Positions 1 to 10,500 of a stretch of DNA of 64,000 nt are shown here, piece by piece (position 1 is the stretch's first letter; each line of letters starts with the position of its first letter). The position numbers were made by a program, and so were the translations under genes. Source of the DNA: Branchipolynoe longqiensis. Lineage: Eukaryota > Annelida > Polychaeta > Phyllodocida > Polynoidae. Location of the stretch: assembly GCA_030323885.1 (NCBI GenBank), contig CM059193.1:90039825-90103824 (forward strand), given 5' to 3'. The notes under the pieces are model-generated. The model made no database searches and had not been told where the DNA came from. It worked only from the letters and a program-made list of their open reading frames with translations.

Positions 1-836
1 AATGGAATGATCCCATTGTATACATATATAACTTGCCATTCATTTCGTTGAATAAGCCAGGATAATTCCAACAGTAGACACATTGTTCTTCATAATTCCT
101 CTCCGCATTACCCTGCCTTATTTCTAGTGACAACTATACATGTGTAATCATAGTTTTGTAATGGCCGACACTCAAATCCATGACGTACCCCATAAGAAGC
201 CAGATCCGACCTCATTCCCCCGTCCCACTTATTTCGATTAATTTAATCCTCTTTCAAAATTTACTTCTATTAGCACTTCCGGTTAGCCATTATCAATTCA
301 CAGAAAGGGCTCTTACTGTCTGCTACTTGTATTGAAATGGCTAGATATGGCTAGATAGATGTCAAATTAGTCAATCATATTGCAGCAAGTTGCAATGAAG
401 TACACAATTTTATGTTGAACACAGTGAGCCCTACTGTGGATATGGAACTGAGCATTGCCTCCATCACAGTAATAGGTAAGGAGTTCAGACTTCAAGCTGT
501 GGTTGTCATTTCCAGTTGAATGCAGTCAGCAGTTGAATGTGTTTGCAATGTTGTATTGCACCTTACTGAGCTCTCAAGCATACCGAAAGCCCAATTACAC
601 TGCACTGTCGAAGCTCGTTCGATCGAATCTAGGCCGAGTCAAATCAATGGCTTATCAAATATATACTCGCACTGCTGGCGAACTGGCGTTCGATATTACT
701 AGGATTGGGAAAAGAGTGGGTTGCTAGGTACCAGGATAATGCGACTGAGTGGGATATCAAGATACAATTCTGCTGGTGGAATGGTCATTCACTAGTAGGA
801 ACCATTATGTTGTGTTGTACAAAAACCCGACATTCT
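1..836. other. Non-coding, no gene seen
   Basis: I see no convincing exon, RNA gene or intact element here. The only recognisable piece is a SINE-A body fragment near 720-775, where a motif reading GATAATGCGACTGAGTGGGA matches the body found in the other SINE-A copies. Short open frames near 500-730 lack any recognisable motif. Confidence 0.5.
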
Positions 837-1757
837 GACAATGTAGATTTAATACAGCATCGTCAGTAACAGGAGGCATTATAAGGCACTGTACCATACC
901 ACTACATAATGGCAATGTAGATTTAATACAACATCATCAGTAACAGGAGGCATTAAAGGCAGTATATTATAACACTACATAATGACAATGTAGACTTAAT
1001 ACAGCATCGGCAGTAACAGGAGGCATTATAAGGCACTGTACCATAACACTACAGAATGACAATGTAGATTTAATACAGCATTGTCAGTAACAGGAGGCAT
1101 AATAAGGCAGTGTATTATAACACTACATAATGACAATGTAGACTTAATACAGCATCATCAGTAACAGGAGGCATTATAAGGCACTGTACCATAACACTAC
1201 AGAATGACAATGTAGATTTAATACAGCATTGTCAGTAACAGGAGGCATTATATGGCACTGTACCATAACACTACACAATGACAATGTAAATTTAATACAG
1301 CATCATCAGTAACAGGAGGCATTATAAGGCACTGTACCATAACACTACAGAATGACAATGTAGACTTAATACAGCATTTGGCAGTAACACGAGGCATTAT
1401 AAGGCACTGTACCATACCACTACATAATGGCAATGTAGATTTAATACATCATTGTCAGTAACAGGAGGCATAATAAGGCAGTGTATTATAACACTACATA
1501 ATGACAATGTAGACTTAATACAGCATCATCAGTAACAGGAGGCAGTATATGGCACTGTACCATAACACTACACAATGACAATGTAGATTTAAGACAGCAT
1601 TGTCAGTAACATGAGGCATTATAAGGCAGTGTATTATAACACTACAGAATGACAATGTAGATTTAATACAGCATTGTCAGTAACAGGAGGCATAATAAGG
1701 CCTTGTATGACAACACTACAGAATGACAATGTAGATTTAATACAGCATTGTCAGTAA
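837..1757. repeat. 74-bp satellite array, block 1
   Basis: A head-to-tail array of about 12 units, spaced 73-74 bp (for example successive GACAATG/GGCAATG starts at 837, 911 and 984). Each unit contains GTAGATTTAATACAGCATC, then TCAGTAACAGGAGGCATTAT and CACTGTACCATAACACTACA. Two unit variants (CACTGTACCATAAC and CAGTGTATTATAAC) often alternate. The array resumes at 3382 and again at 4611, so 1758-3381 and 4298-4610 are later interruptions. Confidence 0.9.
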
Positions 1758-2150
1758 TCATCATCATCATGCTGTCAGTCGCAATGCGACAAAGACTGCT
1801 TTTATTTCTTAAGCGCCGCTATTTTGTGCGGTTGTGCATTTCATAAAAGCTGCTTGCAAAGTGTTGAAGTGCTGCTGGCTTTTGCAAGTTACTAGCAGCA
1901 CTCTCTCGGGGAGCAAATAGAGGTCTCACACCGGCAAGAACACGTCAAGACAGGCGCAAACTATTTGTCCCTGCAGTGGCTGGTCGGAAGATGTTGGGAG
2001 TTCCATTCATCACCGCCCTTAATGCTGCCACGGAAGCATGGTTTTCTGTTAGGGTTTGCTCCCTTAGCCTTTGGTTCTATCAAGTACCTGTACACCACAA
2101 GGCAGTGGTTTATAACTTTGCAAGGCAGGGGCATCAAACTCCCTGAGGTA
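1758..2150 (-). mobile_element. Chimeric non-autonomous retroelement with LINE tail, copy 1
   Basis: Read on the minus strand, about 300 bp of unique body (2150 to about 1840) joins a short segment matching the 3' end of the LINE at 46045-47586 and ends in an ATGATG repeat (TCATCATCATCATGCTGTC on plus). The same body-plus-tail arrangement occurs at 35253-35790. It could be an internally deleted LINE, or a SINE-like element that borrowed the LINE tail. It interrupts the 74-bp array. Confidence 0.6.
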
Positions 2151-2159
2151 TTTTAGCAG

Positions 2160-2375
2160 GTAGGTACTGCAATATACCACACATATACATACACACATAC
2201 ATACACACATACACGTACATACATATACACACATACATATACATACATATGCGCATATACATACACATACATATATACACATACATGTATATACATACAT
2301 ATACATGTATATACACACATATATATACATACATATACACACATACATACATGCATGCATACATGTACATAGAGC
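2160..2375. repeat. ACATATAC-type microsatellite
   Basis: Alternating purine/pyrimidine tract built from CATACA/TATACA steps. Its last 45 bp (2325-2369) recur exactly at 3313-3357, on the other side of the DIRS-like fragment. Confidence 0.85.
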
Positions 2376-3311
2376 ACATCTGACAATGAAATCTGAAATT
2401 TTGCAAAATATATAAGGGCTGGAGGAAAGGCCCATGCTGAGTCTGTTATCTAGATAATAGACTCCCTCCTCAGCCAGGGCCCTAGCAATGGCCAGACCCT
2501 GACGAGGGCGGTCAGATGGGTGGATGGAGACCGCTCTGTAAGCATCTTTAATGTCTATTGTCGATAGAAAGTCCCCTTTCTCCATGCAGTCTGTGACAGT
2601 ATCGATGGTTTTGTAGCTAAAAGTTGTGGCTATGCCTCGTGTGAACTGGTTTACCGAGTTGCCCTTCGGTCTACTACAATCAATGACGGTTCTACCGCCG
2701 CCATCGTCTTTTGGTACGACAAAGACCGAATGTGTACATTTTGGCTGGATGTCTACCCTGGATATGTTCCCAGCAGCCAGCTCCCTGAAACTTCTCATAA
2801 ATGATATCATGCTCCCACTTATTCCTAGCCTTCTTTTCCTTGGTGCTATAGGTTATATCACAATCCTCATTTATAACCCTGAAGCCATAGACCACCCCTA
2901 ACAATAGAAAAATCGAGTCAGGATCATTATCTCCTCTAAAGAACAACTCTGCAAATCTACAGGGCTTAAGCTGGGAGCGGTTGCCTGCAATAAAATGGGT
3001 ACAATCACAGTTGGCATGAAAACATGATTCATATACTTTAAAATGGAACTTATCACCACCTATCGACTCTGATAAAGATACCATTATGTGGTCTCCCACA
3101 TCCCAAATATGCAATCGGCCGTCAACATCCTTTATATCAACAGTACCCCAAATGCTACATGTTTCAACGCCTCCCTCCTGCACATTGGGAACAATCAGAT
3201 TAGCATTGGCATCATGCCCAGAATGTTCGCCATTCCTCTCAATTTGAATGTCCAGGCCACCACCGTCTCCACCCAATCTGCTGCTCTCTTTGTCATTTCG
3301 TAGGGAAGTCT
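2376..3311 (-). pseudogene. DIRS-like retrotransposon reverse transcriptase fragment
   Basis: The minus strand encodes part of a reverse transcriptase of the type seen in tyrosine-recombinase (DIRS/PAT) elements. Visible in order are an upstream segment with VVYGFRVI, then CTHSVFVVPKDDGGG, the palm motif STIDIKDAYRAVSIHP, and NRLSMGLSSSPYIF. The first and second parts lie in different frames, so there is a frameshift near 2790-2810. The frame runs into the microsatellite at about 2376, before the catalytic YxDD box, so the enzyme cannot be functional. No recombinase, split inverted terminal repeat or other DIRS part is visible. Assignment to DIRS rather than another gypsy-related lineage rests on the IDI.DAY and GL.S.PYIF motifs and is an inference. 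Confidence 0.7.
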
Positions 3312-3381
3312 TATACATACATATACACACATACATACATGCATGCATACATGTACACACAAACACACACACCCATAAATA
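3312..3381. repeat. ACATATAC-type microsatellite, right flank of DIRS fragment
   Basis: Contains the 45-bp sequence 3313-3357 identical to 2325-2369, then a CA-rich run leading back into the satellite. Confidence 0.85.
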
Positions 3382-4297
3382 TGTTCCTTGTCAGTAATAG
3401 GAGGCATTATAAGGCACTGTCCCATAACACTACAGGATGACAATGTAGACTTAATACAGCATCGTCAGTAACAGGAGGCATTGTAAGGCACTGTACCATA
3501 ACACTACATAATGGCAATGTAGATCTAATACAGCATTACATAATGACAATGTAGACTTAATACAGCATCGTCAGTAACAGGAGGCATTATAAGGCAGTGT
3601 ATTATAACACTACATCATGACAATGTAGATTTAATACAGCATCATCAGTAACAGGAGGCATTATAAGGCACTGTACCATAACACTACACAATGACAATGT
3701 AGATCTAATACAGCATTGTCAGTAACAGGAGGCATTATAAGGCAGTGTATTATAACACTAAATAATGACAATGTAGACTTAATACATAATTGTCAGTAAC
3801 AGGAGGCATTATAAGGCACTGTACCATAACACTACACAATGACAATGCAGATTTAATACAGCATTGTCAGTAACAGGAGGCATTATAAGGCAGTGTATTA
3901 TAACACTACATAATGACAATGTAGACTTAATACAGCATCATCAGTAACGGGAGGCATTATAAGGCACTGTACCATAACACTACACAATGACAATGTAGAT
4001 TTAATACAGCATTGTCAGTAACAGGAGGCATTATAAGGCAGTGTATTATAACACTACATAATGACAATGTAGACTTAATACAGCATCGTCAGTAACAGGA
4101 GGCATTATAAGGCACTGTACCATAACACTACAGAATGACAATGTATATTTAATACAGCATTGTCAGTAACATGAGGCATTATAAGGCAGTGTATTATAAC
4201 ACTACATAATGACTATGTAGACTTAATACAGCATCGTCAGTAACAGGAGGCATTATAAGGCAGTGTATTATAACACTACATAATGACAATGTAGACT
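3382..4297. repeat. 74-bp satellite array, block 2
   Basis: About 12 units of the same 74-bp satellite as block 1, again mixing the CACTGTACC and CAGTGTATT unit types. It ends abruptly inside a unit (after GTAGACT) where a SINE-C copy begins. Confidence 0.9.
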
Positions 4298-4610
4298 GTT
4301 CTCTGTGGTGGAGTGGTTAGAGTGTCTGACTTTTTTCTAGGTCGGACTCCTAACCTGAAGGTCGGTGGTTCGATTCCCCGTGCCCCCATCTCTGCCAATT
4401 TGGATTTCCACCGCTGTGTATAACTTACAGCGTCATCAAAGGCCAGTTGCTCTCATACCATGTCTATGTGGTGTGGGAGGTTAAAAATCCCTTGGGTCGG
4501 TAAAAGTGTAGGCTCGGGCTTTCTATCGACAAACTGTCTAATGGTGAAAACAAGCCTATTCAGGCTTATCCATGATAGGCAGTATAAATCTTCAACAACA
4601 ACAACAACAA
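4298..4610 (+). mobile_element. SINE-C, full-length copy
   Basis: tRNA-derived SINE. The head carries an A-box-like TGGAGTGGTTAGAGTG and a B-box-like GGTTCGATTCC near 4369-4379. The body includes TTTGGATTTCCACCGCTG and GGGAGGTTAAAAATCCCTTG. It ends in a CAACAACAA tail. It splits a satellite unit, and the unit resumes at TACAGCATCATC with a few bases of the target missing, so no clear TSD is seen. Other copies lie at 19227-19524, 25725-26021 and 54215-54453. Confidence 0.85.
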
Positions 4611-5735
4611 TACAGCATCATCAGTAACAGGAGGCATTATAAGGCACTGTACCCTAACACTACAGAATGACAATGTAGATTTAATACAGCATTGTCAGTA
4701 ACAGGAGGCATTATAGGGCACTGTACCATAACGCTACATGATGACAATGTAAATTTAATACAGCATTGTCAGTAACAGAAGGCATTATAAGGAACTGTAC
4801 TATAACACTACACAATGACAATGCAGATTTAATACAGCATAATCAGTAACAGGAGGCATTATAATGCACTGTACTATAACACCACAGTATGACCAGGTAT
4901 ATTTAATACAGCGCCCTCATAACGCTACATGATGACAATGTAAATTTAATACAGCATTGTCAGTAACAGGAGGCATTATAAGGAACTGTACTATAACACT
5001 ACACAATGACAATACAGATTTAATACAGCATAATCAGTAACAGGAGGCATTATAATGCACTGTACTATAACACCACAGTATGACCAGGTATATTTAATAC
5101 AGCGCCCTCACTAGCAGGAGCTATTCTAAGGTGCCATACAATAAAACCACAGTATGACAATGTAGATTTAACACAGCACTCTCACTAGCAGGAGCCATTC
5201 TAAGGTGCCATACAATAAAACCGCAGTATGACAATCTAGATTTAATACATCACCCTCACTAGCAGGAGCCAGTCTATGGTGCTGTACAATAAAACCCAGC
5301 ATGACAATGTAGATTTAATACAGCACCCTCACTAGCAGGAGCCATTCTAAGGTACTGTACAATAAAACCACATTATGACAATGTCGATTTAATACAGCGC
5401 CTTCACTAGCATGAGCCATTCTAAGGTAATGTACAATAAAAGCGCAGTGTGACAATGTAGATTTAATACAGCCCCCTCACTAGCAGGAGCCATTCTAAGG
5501 TACTGTACAATAAAACCACATTATGACAACGTAGATTTAATACAGTGACGTCACTAGTAGTATCCAGTCTAAGGCACTCTATAATAAAACCACAATATGA
5601 CATTCTAGATTTAATACGGCACCATCACAGTTTGTACAAAAACACACACATTGTGACAATGTACATTTAATACAGTGCACACACTATCGGGAGCCATTCT
5701 AAGGCGCTGTACAATAAAACCACATTATGACCTAT
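4611..5735. repeat. 74-bp satellite array, block 3 (diverged)
   Basis: Continuation of the satellite. From about 4900 the units change to a diverged subfamily with CTCACTAGCAGGAGCCATTC and ACAATAAAACCACA, still with TTTAATACAG and a similar spacing. Divergence rises towards the right edge, as expected for the border of a tandem array. Confidence 0.85.
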
Positions 5736-6243
5736 TTACAATCCAGTTAAAATTGCATAAATTTAATGCAACAAAAAAGCAAGCCATGAGTCCTAAGAAC
5801 GGATTATCAGTCGTCAACATATGACAGCCTATTTTATAAAGCGGGGCCTGTCACACAAAAGGCAAAACCACCACACGATTAAGCACAACCTTCTAACAGA
5901 ATCCGTCGACACCAATAATGGGTGGCATTAGGTTTGGAAAGTCAGTGCATCGGCTCTGACATGTCAGTCAAGGGAATCCAATCACTTGAACCAACAACAA
6001 AAAGAAATAAGTCAAATACAAACACTACCAGCCACATTTAGAACAAAGGAAGGTGACTATGAATCCATGGACATACATACATATATATGTACCTCGCAAG
6101 AGGACTTCACATACACTCCTACATAGGCACTGTACCACGTCTTTACCTTTATAAAAAAGAAACATGAAGACAAAAACCCATCAACAAAACAGGCAGACTA
6201 ATGCATCAGCATGCTCTCTGGCTGTATTTAATCCTACCTATTT

Positions 6244-6280
<37 letters not shown>

Positions 6281-6587
6281 TATACATATATATAGACATG
6301 TATATACTTCCCTACGAATGACAAGGAGACCAGCAGATTGGGTTGGATCGTTTATTCGACTCCGGGCTGAGCGATAAATGCCCTACCTAATTCAACATAG
6401 CAAAAAACTGGAGGCAAGTGATGATTTGACCGTCTCAAGATCAACAGCCGGGGCCAAAGGACGCAGCCAGAGGCCGGACGATGGTGATTGGCTAATATTC
6501 AACTCGAGCCAAATCAAATAAATAAATAATTCTCCGAGCGTTTATATGTATATAATAGATTATATATAATATATATATATATATACA
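5736..6587. other. Non-coding, AT-rich, no gene seen
   Basis: Contains TA/TATACA microsatellites (about 6240-6300 and 6557-6587). Positions about 6306-6345 are similar to the reverse complement of about 3270-3311 (the outer edge of the DIRS-like fragment), and here too a TATACA tract lies directly beside them. Otherwise unremarkable. Confidence 0.5.
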
Positions 6588-7794
6588 TGTAAAGTATACT
6601 GCTCGAATCTGTGGTTGTGTAGGCAGGCTATAGTGAAATCAGTACAGGCAAAGAGAAAGGAAGAGTATAAAGTGTGAAAGAAGACAGTGAGAGTCAAACC
6701 CTCTGGTTTATTATTTATATGGTATATGGATTCAGTATAAAGTATCACCCCACCACATTCTCCAATGAGAAACAAGCATTCTTAGCTCTACCAATAGCGA
6801 TCCAGCATTCCCAGTCCCCATGGTTACCAGTCATCTGCCCACCACCACCAAGCTGTGTGGCTCCCTCTGGCCTCCACCTGCCATGAGCTTGAGTGTGGTG
6901 ATCCTGACTAGCAGAGCGGGGATGGGGTAGTGTGTAGGGCTCTGAGTGCCCCTTATACCCCTGTCACACTACGACGTAACGAGCCAACGTGAGCCTAACG
7001 TGGCCATTTTTCGTCATTACGTTGGGTTACGTCATGATGACGTCAGAATGACGTTAGAATGACGTCGAGTTACGTCACATTACGTTGTGTTACGTTGACT
7101 TACGTCAAGGTTTTGGACATGTTCAAAACTTTCGACGTAGCTCGAACGTAAGGGTTTACGTTCGCCGTACGTTCTGTTCACGTTCAGTGAACGTCAATGA
7201 CGTTAAACGGACGTTATTCCAACGCTGCTCACTACGTTCAACTACGTTCCAATACGTTGACCCACATTAAACCGAGTGCAAATGCCCACGGGGCGTAATG
7301 GGAACGTCAGGAGAACGTCAGGAGAACGTCATGAGAACGTCAGGAGAACGTCAGGAGAACGTGCATTCAACATACGTTCAACGTCTCATGACGTATGTAA
7401 GTCATGTAACGTTCTTCTGGCGATGGAATAACGTTCATAAGGTTCCGTTAGCATAATGATGTTGTCTTCTCTCGTTGAACGACGGTATCACTATGCTTTA
7501 CCGACGTTACGCTCTCGTCCAGTATGCTGCATCCACGTTCAACTTGTGCCCAAATTTGCATACTACGCCGAAAAGTTCAACGTTCTTCACGTTCTCTCTA
7601 CGTTGACGTCGTTACGTCGTAGTGTGACAGCCCCATAACACACAGTCCTGCCAGCACCACTATGTCTATTTACCTATCAATCAAGCACCACCAGCAACTA
7701 CATAAGCACATTTATGCACCTGGCCATGTATACCTGTTTCACAATAGAACATTTGCATTCCCCCACCAACGCTTTATTATCGGAATATTTTACA
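6588..7794 (-). mobile_element. LTR-E solo LTR, carrying a TIR element insertion
   Basis: Related over its length to 51330-51901 (plus) and 57202-57757 (minus). Read on the minus strand it starts TGTAAAATATTCCG and ends in TTTACA, and near its 3' part it has AATAATAAACC, a likely polyadenylation signal. A 4-bp repeat TACA flanks it at 6584-6587 and 7795-7798. Without the 680-bp insertion at 6956-7635 its length is about 527 bp, in line with the other copies. The lack of internal sequence on either side makes a solo LTR the simplest reading; the parent family is unknown. Confidence 0.65.
6956..7635. mobile_element. ACGT-packed TIR element, copy 1 (Harbinger-like MITE?)
   Basis: Ends are inverted: TACCCCTGTCACACTACGAC at the left, and GTCGTAGTGTGACAG near the right. 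It sits in an LTR-E copy. The matching unfilled site in the 57-kb LTR reads CCCCTTACACAC, and here the flanks are CCCCTTA and TAACACAC, consistent with a TTA/TAA-type 3-bp duplication as made by PIF/Harbinger elements. The 680 bp contain about 41 copies of ACGT, against roughly 3 expected by chance. No transposase frame is present, so it would be non-autonomous. A related element lies at 30955-31847. Confidence 0.75.
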
Positions 7795-7798
7795 TACA

Positions 7799-7812
7799 GA
7801 TATATACATATA

Positions 7813-7850
<38 letters not shown>
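7799..7850. repeat. TA microsatellite
   Basis: Run of TATA steps beside the right end of the LTR-E copy. Confidence 0.9.
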
Positions 7851-7851
<1 letters not shown>

Positions 7852-7865
7852 CATGCAAAGTGTGA

Positions 7866-8075
7866 CATGCGTGCTCCTTCCACTCCTCCTACCGCCCTTC
7901 CCCTCCTCCCTCTCCTTTCTCCCTTCCCCTCCTCCCTCTCCTTTCTCCCTTCCCCTCCTCCCTCTCCTTTCTCCTTTCTCCCTTCTCCTCCCCTTCCCCC
8001 CTTATCCTCCTCCCCTTCGCTTCCCCCCTCTTCTTCCCACCTCCCCCCCCGTTCCTCAAATTCCCTTCCACCCAC
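7866..8075. repeat. Polypyrimidine tract with CTCCCTCTCCTTTCTCCCTTC units
   Basis: Almost pure C/T on the plus strand, with a roughly 25-bp imperfect unit (CTCCTCCCTCTCCTTTCTCC). It is open in several frames on both strands, as expected of low-complexity sequence; I do not treat it as coding. Confidence 0.85.
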
Positions 8076-8525
8076 CCCGTGATCATGAAGCCAGTACCAT
8101 GTTAGATACATCACCAATATGTTGCTACACAACAAACAGTCAAGTACCTCTCTTATTGTGTGAATAATAACGAAAACCACAATTATATAATGTGATGGGG
8201 AGTCCGGGGCACCATGGGCACTGGGGCACCTTGGGCATTTGCAGTTTGACCATTATATCATTTAATTATAGAGCTCTGCTACCACCTGGTGTTTACTCTG
8301 AGCACTAAAACCTTACACACTTGAGGGAGCAGCTGTGGAGATCATTTCTCACCATTTTGTCACATAAAGTCTGTTTCAGACCCATGTCAGTAAATGTTGC
8401 AACCGTATTGCATGTCTTCATATTCTTAAGACTCTAGCAATTTGAGATTGATTTTGATCCTAACAGTGATGGAATTATGGGTCCAGTGCATCCCTAGATT
8501 ATATTTTTCATTAAAGAATTTGCAG
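8076..8525. other. Non-coding, nothing recognised
   Basis: Ordinary-complexity sequence with no repeat or coding signal that I recognise. Confidence 0.45.
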
Positions 8526-8630
8526 GCTGAATTTGATAGTGTAGTGGTCTGCACTGGCCTCTCAGGCAAGGAGCCGCATATACAGATAGCAGTGGGTAGT
8601 ATGGTGATATCAGGGAGCCACGTCCATACC
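8526..8630 (+). mobile_element. SINE-B fragment
   Basis: Matches the leader segment of SINE-B (GCACTGGCCTCTCAGGCAAG, then GGTGATATCAGGGAGCC). It stops just where the tRNA-like head should begin, at the putative LTR edge. Confidence 0.6.
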
Positions 8631-8714
8631 TGTGATGTATTGTAGTTATGATCAAGTATTCTTAATAAAGTCAGTTACATTACAAGAACTCACGGTGTCC
8701 ACTCGTACATTACA
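8631..8714 (+). repeat. Short LTR of a gypsy-type element
   Basis: Begins TGTG and ends TACATTACA directly before a primer binding site. It contains AATAAAGTCAGTT, also present in the LTRs of the element at 36959-39796. The right edge is set by the primer site; the left edge (8631, or possibly 8641) is less certain because the second LTR is not visible. Confidence 0.55.
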
Positions 8715-8732
8715 TGGTGTCAGATGTTATGG
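8715..8732 (+). promoter_or_regulatory. Primer binding site, tRNA-Leu type
   Basis: TGGTGTCAGATGTTATGG follows the LTR without a gap. Its first ten bases equal the start of the site in the 37-39.8 kb element and fit the 3' end of an animal tRNA-Leu (…TGACACCA). Confidence 0.6.
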
Positions 8733-8746
8733 GTTCTACGGCTGAT

Positions 8747-8937
8747 ATGGCGCTTCATGGATTAAAACCCCCTGGACCGTTGAATTTAGATGCACGAATG
8801 GCCATAAACTGGAGATCATGGTTACATTCCTATGAAATTTACGCGACAGCAGCCGGAATAGGAACGAAGCCAGAAAAGATACAATGCTGTGTACTGCTAC
8901 ATGTTGCTGGAAGTGAGGCACAAAAAGTTCACCGTAC
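8747..8937 (+). CDS. Gag N-terminus of gypsy-type element, cut by gap
   Basis: Start of a Gag-like protein. From the ATG at 8747 the protein reads MALHGLKPPGPLNLD and continues through SYEIYATAAG and LHVAGSEAQKVHRT up to the N run. By hand, 43 of the first 64 residues match the Gag of the element at 36959-39796. An in-frame ATG at 8714 would add 11 residues overlapping the primer site; I prefer 8747 because homology starts there. Gag forms the particle in which the element is reverse transcribed. What follows is hidden by 500 N, and no pol sequence appears to the right of the gap, so the element is either truncated or misassembled. Confidence 0.7.
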
Positions 8938-9437
8938 NNNNNNNNNNNNNNNNNNNNNNNNNNNNNNNNNNNNNNNNNNNNNNNNNNNNNNNNNNNNNNN
9001 NNNNNNNNNNNNNNNNNNNNNNNNNNNNNNNNNNNNNNNNNNNNNNNNNNNNNNNNNNNNNNNNNNNNNNNNNNNNNNNNNNNNNNNNNNNNNNNNNNNN
9101 NNNNNNNNNNNNNNNNNNNNNNNNNNNNNNNNNNNNNNNNNNNNNNNNNNNNNNNNNNNNNNNNNNNNNNNNNNNNNNNNNNNNNNNNNNNNNNNNNNNN
9201 NNNNNNNNNNNNNNNNNNNNNNNNNNNNNNNNNNNNNNNNNNNNNNNNNNNNNNNNNNNNNNNNNNNNNNNNNNNNNNNNNNNNNNNNNNNNNNNNNNNN
9301 NNNNNNNNNNNNNNNNNNNNNNNNNNNNNNNNNNNNNNNNNNNNNNNNNNNNNNNNNNNNNNNNNNNNNNNNNNNNNNNNNNNNNNNNNNNNNNNNNNNN
9401 NNNNNNNNNNNNNNNNNNNNNNNNNNNNNNNNNNNNN
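8938..9437. other. Assembly gap, 500 N
   Basis: Exactly 500 unknown bases, a length often used as a placeholder, so the true distance is uncertain. The rest of the gag-pol element may belong here. Confidence 0.98.
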
Positions 9438-9744
9438 ACTCTGGCTGGTCACAAAAATAGCTACTGATAGATTTATTTGGAAAATAATTCCAGAGGAAAT
9501 TGACAAAGACAGGGGGGAACATACCAGACGCTGGAGGGAAGAGGGAGAGCAGTTTGGTACTTGTCCGCATGAACAACTGGTCTCCAAGTCGCTGCAACTC
9601 CCAGCTCTGCTTGGGATGGTAGTACAACTATAGACAACAGATAAGGGCATAAGTGCTTATACATTACATATATATTGGTTTAAACAAGAAAATAAAAGAA
9701 GAAGAAAAACCAGGGTGGCTAATATTGAGATACCATTAGTAAGA
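9438..9744. other. Non-coding, nothing recognised
   Basis: No coding signal or family match. The last 12 bp (9733-9744, CCATTAGTAAGA) are the left TSD of the next SINE. Confidence 0.45.
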
Positions 9745-10076
9745 GGAGCGGGACGTAGCTCAGGTGGTAGAGTGTCCACCTGTGAAGGTATGGGTCATCT
9801 GATCGATCCTGCTCGGTGGACGCAATTGCAGTTTCGGTTATTTTCCAGTCCAACCAGTGGTCCACAACTGCTTCATAAAAGGATGTGGTATGTGCTGTCT
9901 TGTCTGTAGGTAAGTGCATATAAAAGACCACTTGCTGCTTATCGGAAAGAGTAGCCGATGTGGTGGCAGCGGGTTTCCTCTAAAAAAATATGTCAGAATG
10001 ATCATATGTTTGACGACCAATAGGCGATGATACAAATCACTGTGTTCTAGAGGCATCGTTAAATAAAAGAAACTTG
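9745..10076 (+). mobile_element. SINE-D, full-length with 12-bp TSD
   Basis: tRNA-derived SINE. The head has ACGTAGCTCAGGTGGTAGAG (A box) and a degenerate B box near 9801. The body has CAGTGGTCCACAACTGCTTC, GTGCATATAAAAGACCACTT and GGCAGCGGGTTTCCTC. It ends in GTTAAATAAAAG. CCATTAGTAAGA flanks it at 9733-9744 and 10077-10088, which proves insertion by target-primed integration. From memory the body resembles a SINE widespread in molluscs; that match was not searched. Confidence 0.85.
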
Positions 10077-10500
10077 CCATTAGTAAGACACGCCCTCTGG
10101 TGACGGTGGCAAGAATCAATATTGTAGGTTGCTCCTTATGGTGAAGCATGCTCTGAAAAGAACTAGCATCTTATACAAGATTTCAACCTACAGACCGCAC
10201 TCTGACGACAGTATTTTGAACAAATATTGTAGCGTGAAGCTAGCCTTGCCACAGATTCTCAAGAAAACAGTTGTATTAGGATTATGAGGATTCTACCACA
10301 TTTAGACTTGTCTGACAGCAGAGTAAGCATTACTGTTATGGTTAGGAACCTATTCTGAAGTATGGTCTGTGGTAAAGGCTTTGTATGTACTTTCCACTGG
10401 GGACCTGCCTTATGAAGAAAGTGGTAAGAATCAAAATGGTGGATAGCAGCTCAATGGAAAAGGTCTAATAATTGTACAACATCAAACCACATAATAGTCG
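10077..10500. repeat. Degenerate tandem repeat related to 61.3-62.7 kb
   Basis: Phrases such as CCCTCTGGTGACGGTGGCAA, AAAGAACTAGCATC and GTGGTAAGAATCAA echo the repeat at 61300-62672 (CTCTGACGGCAGTGGCAA). The copies here are too diverged to define a unit length. Confidence 0.4.

Noticed and set aside
837..5735. CRISPR-like regular spacing
   Set aside because: The 74-bp units repeat as whole units with no unique spacers, and the sequence is from an animal. It is a satellite.
7889..8180. Glu/Gly-rich minus-strand frames
   Set aside because: Complement of the polypyrimidine tract and the neighbouring TA run; low complexity.
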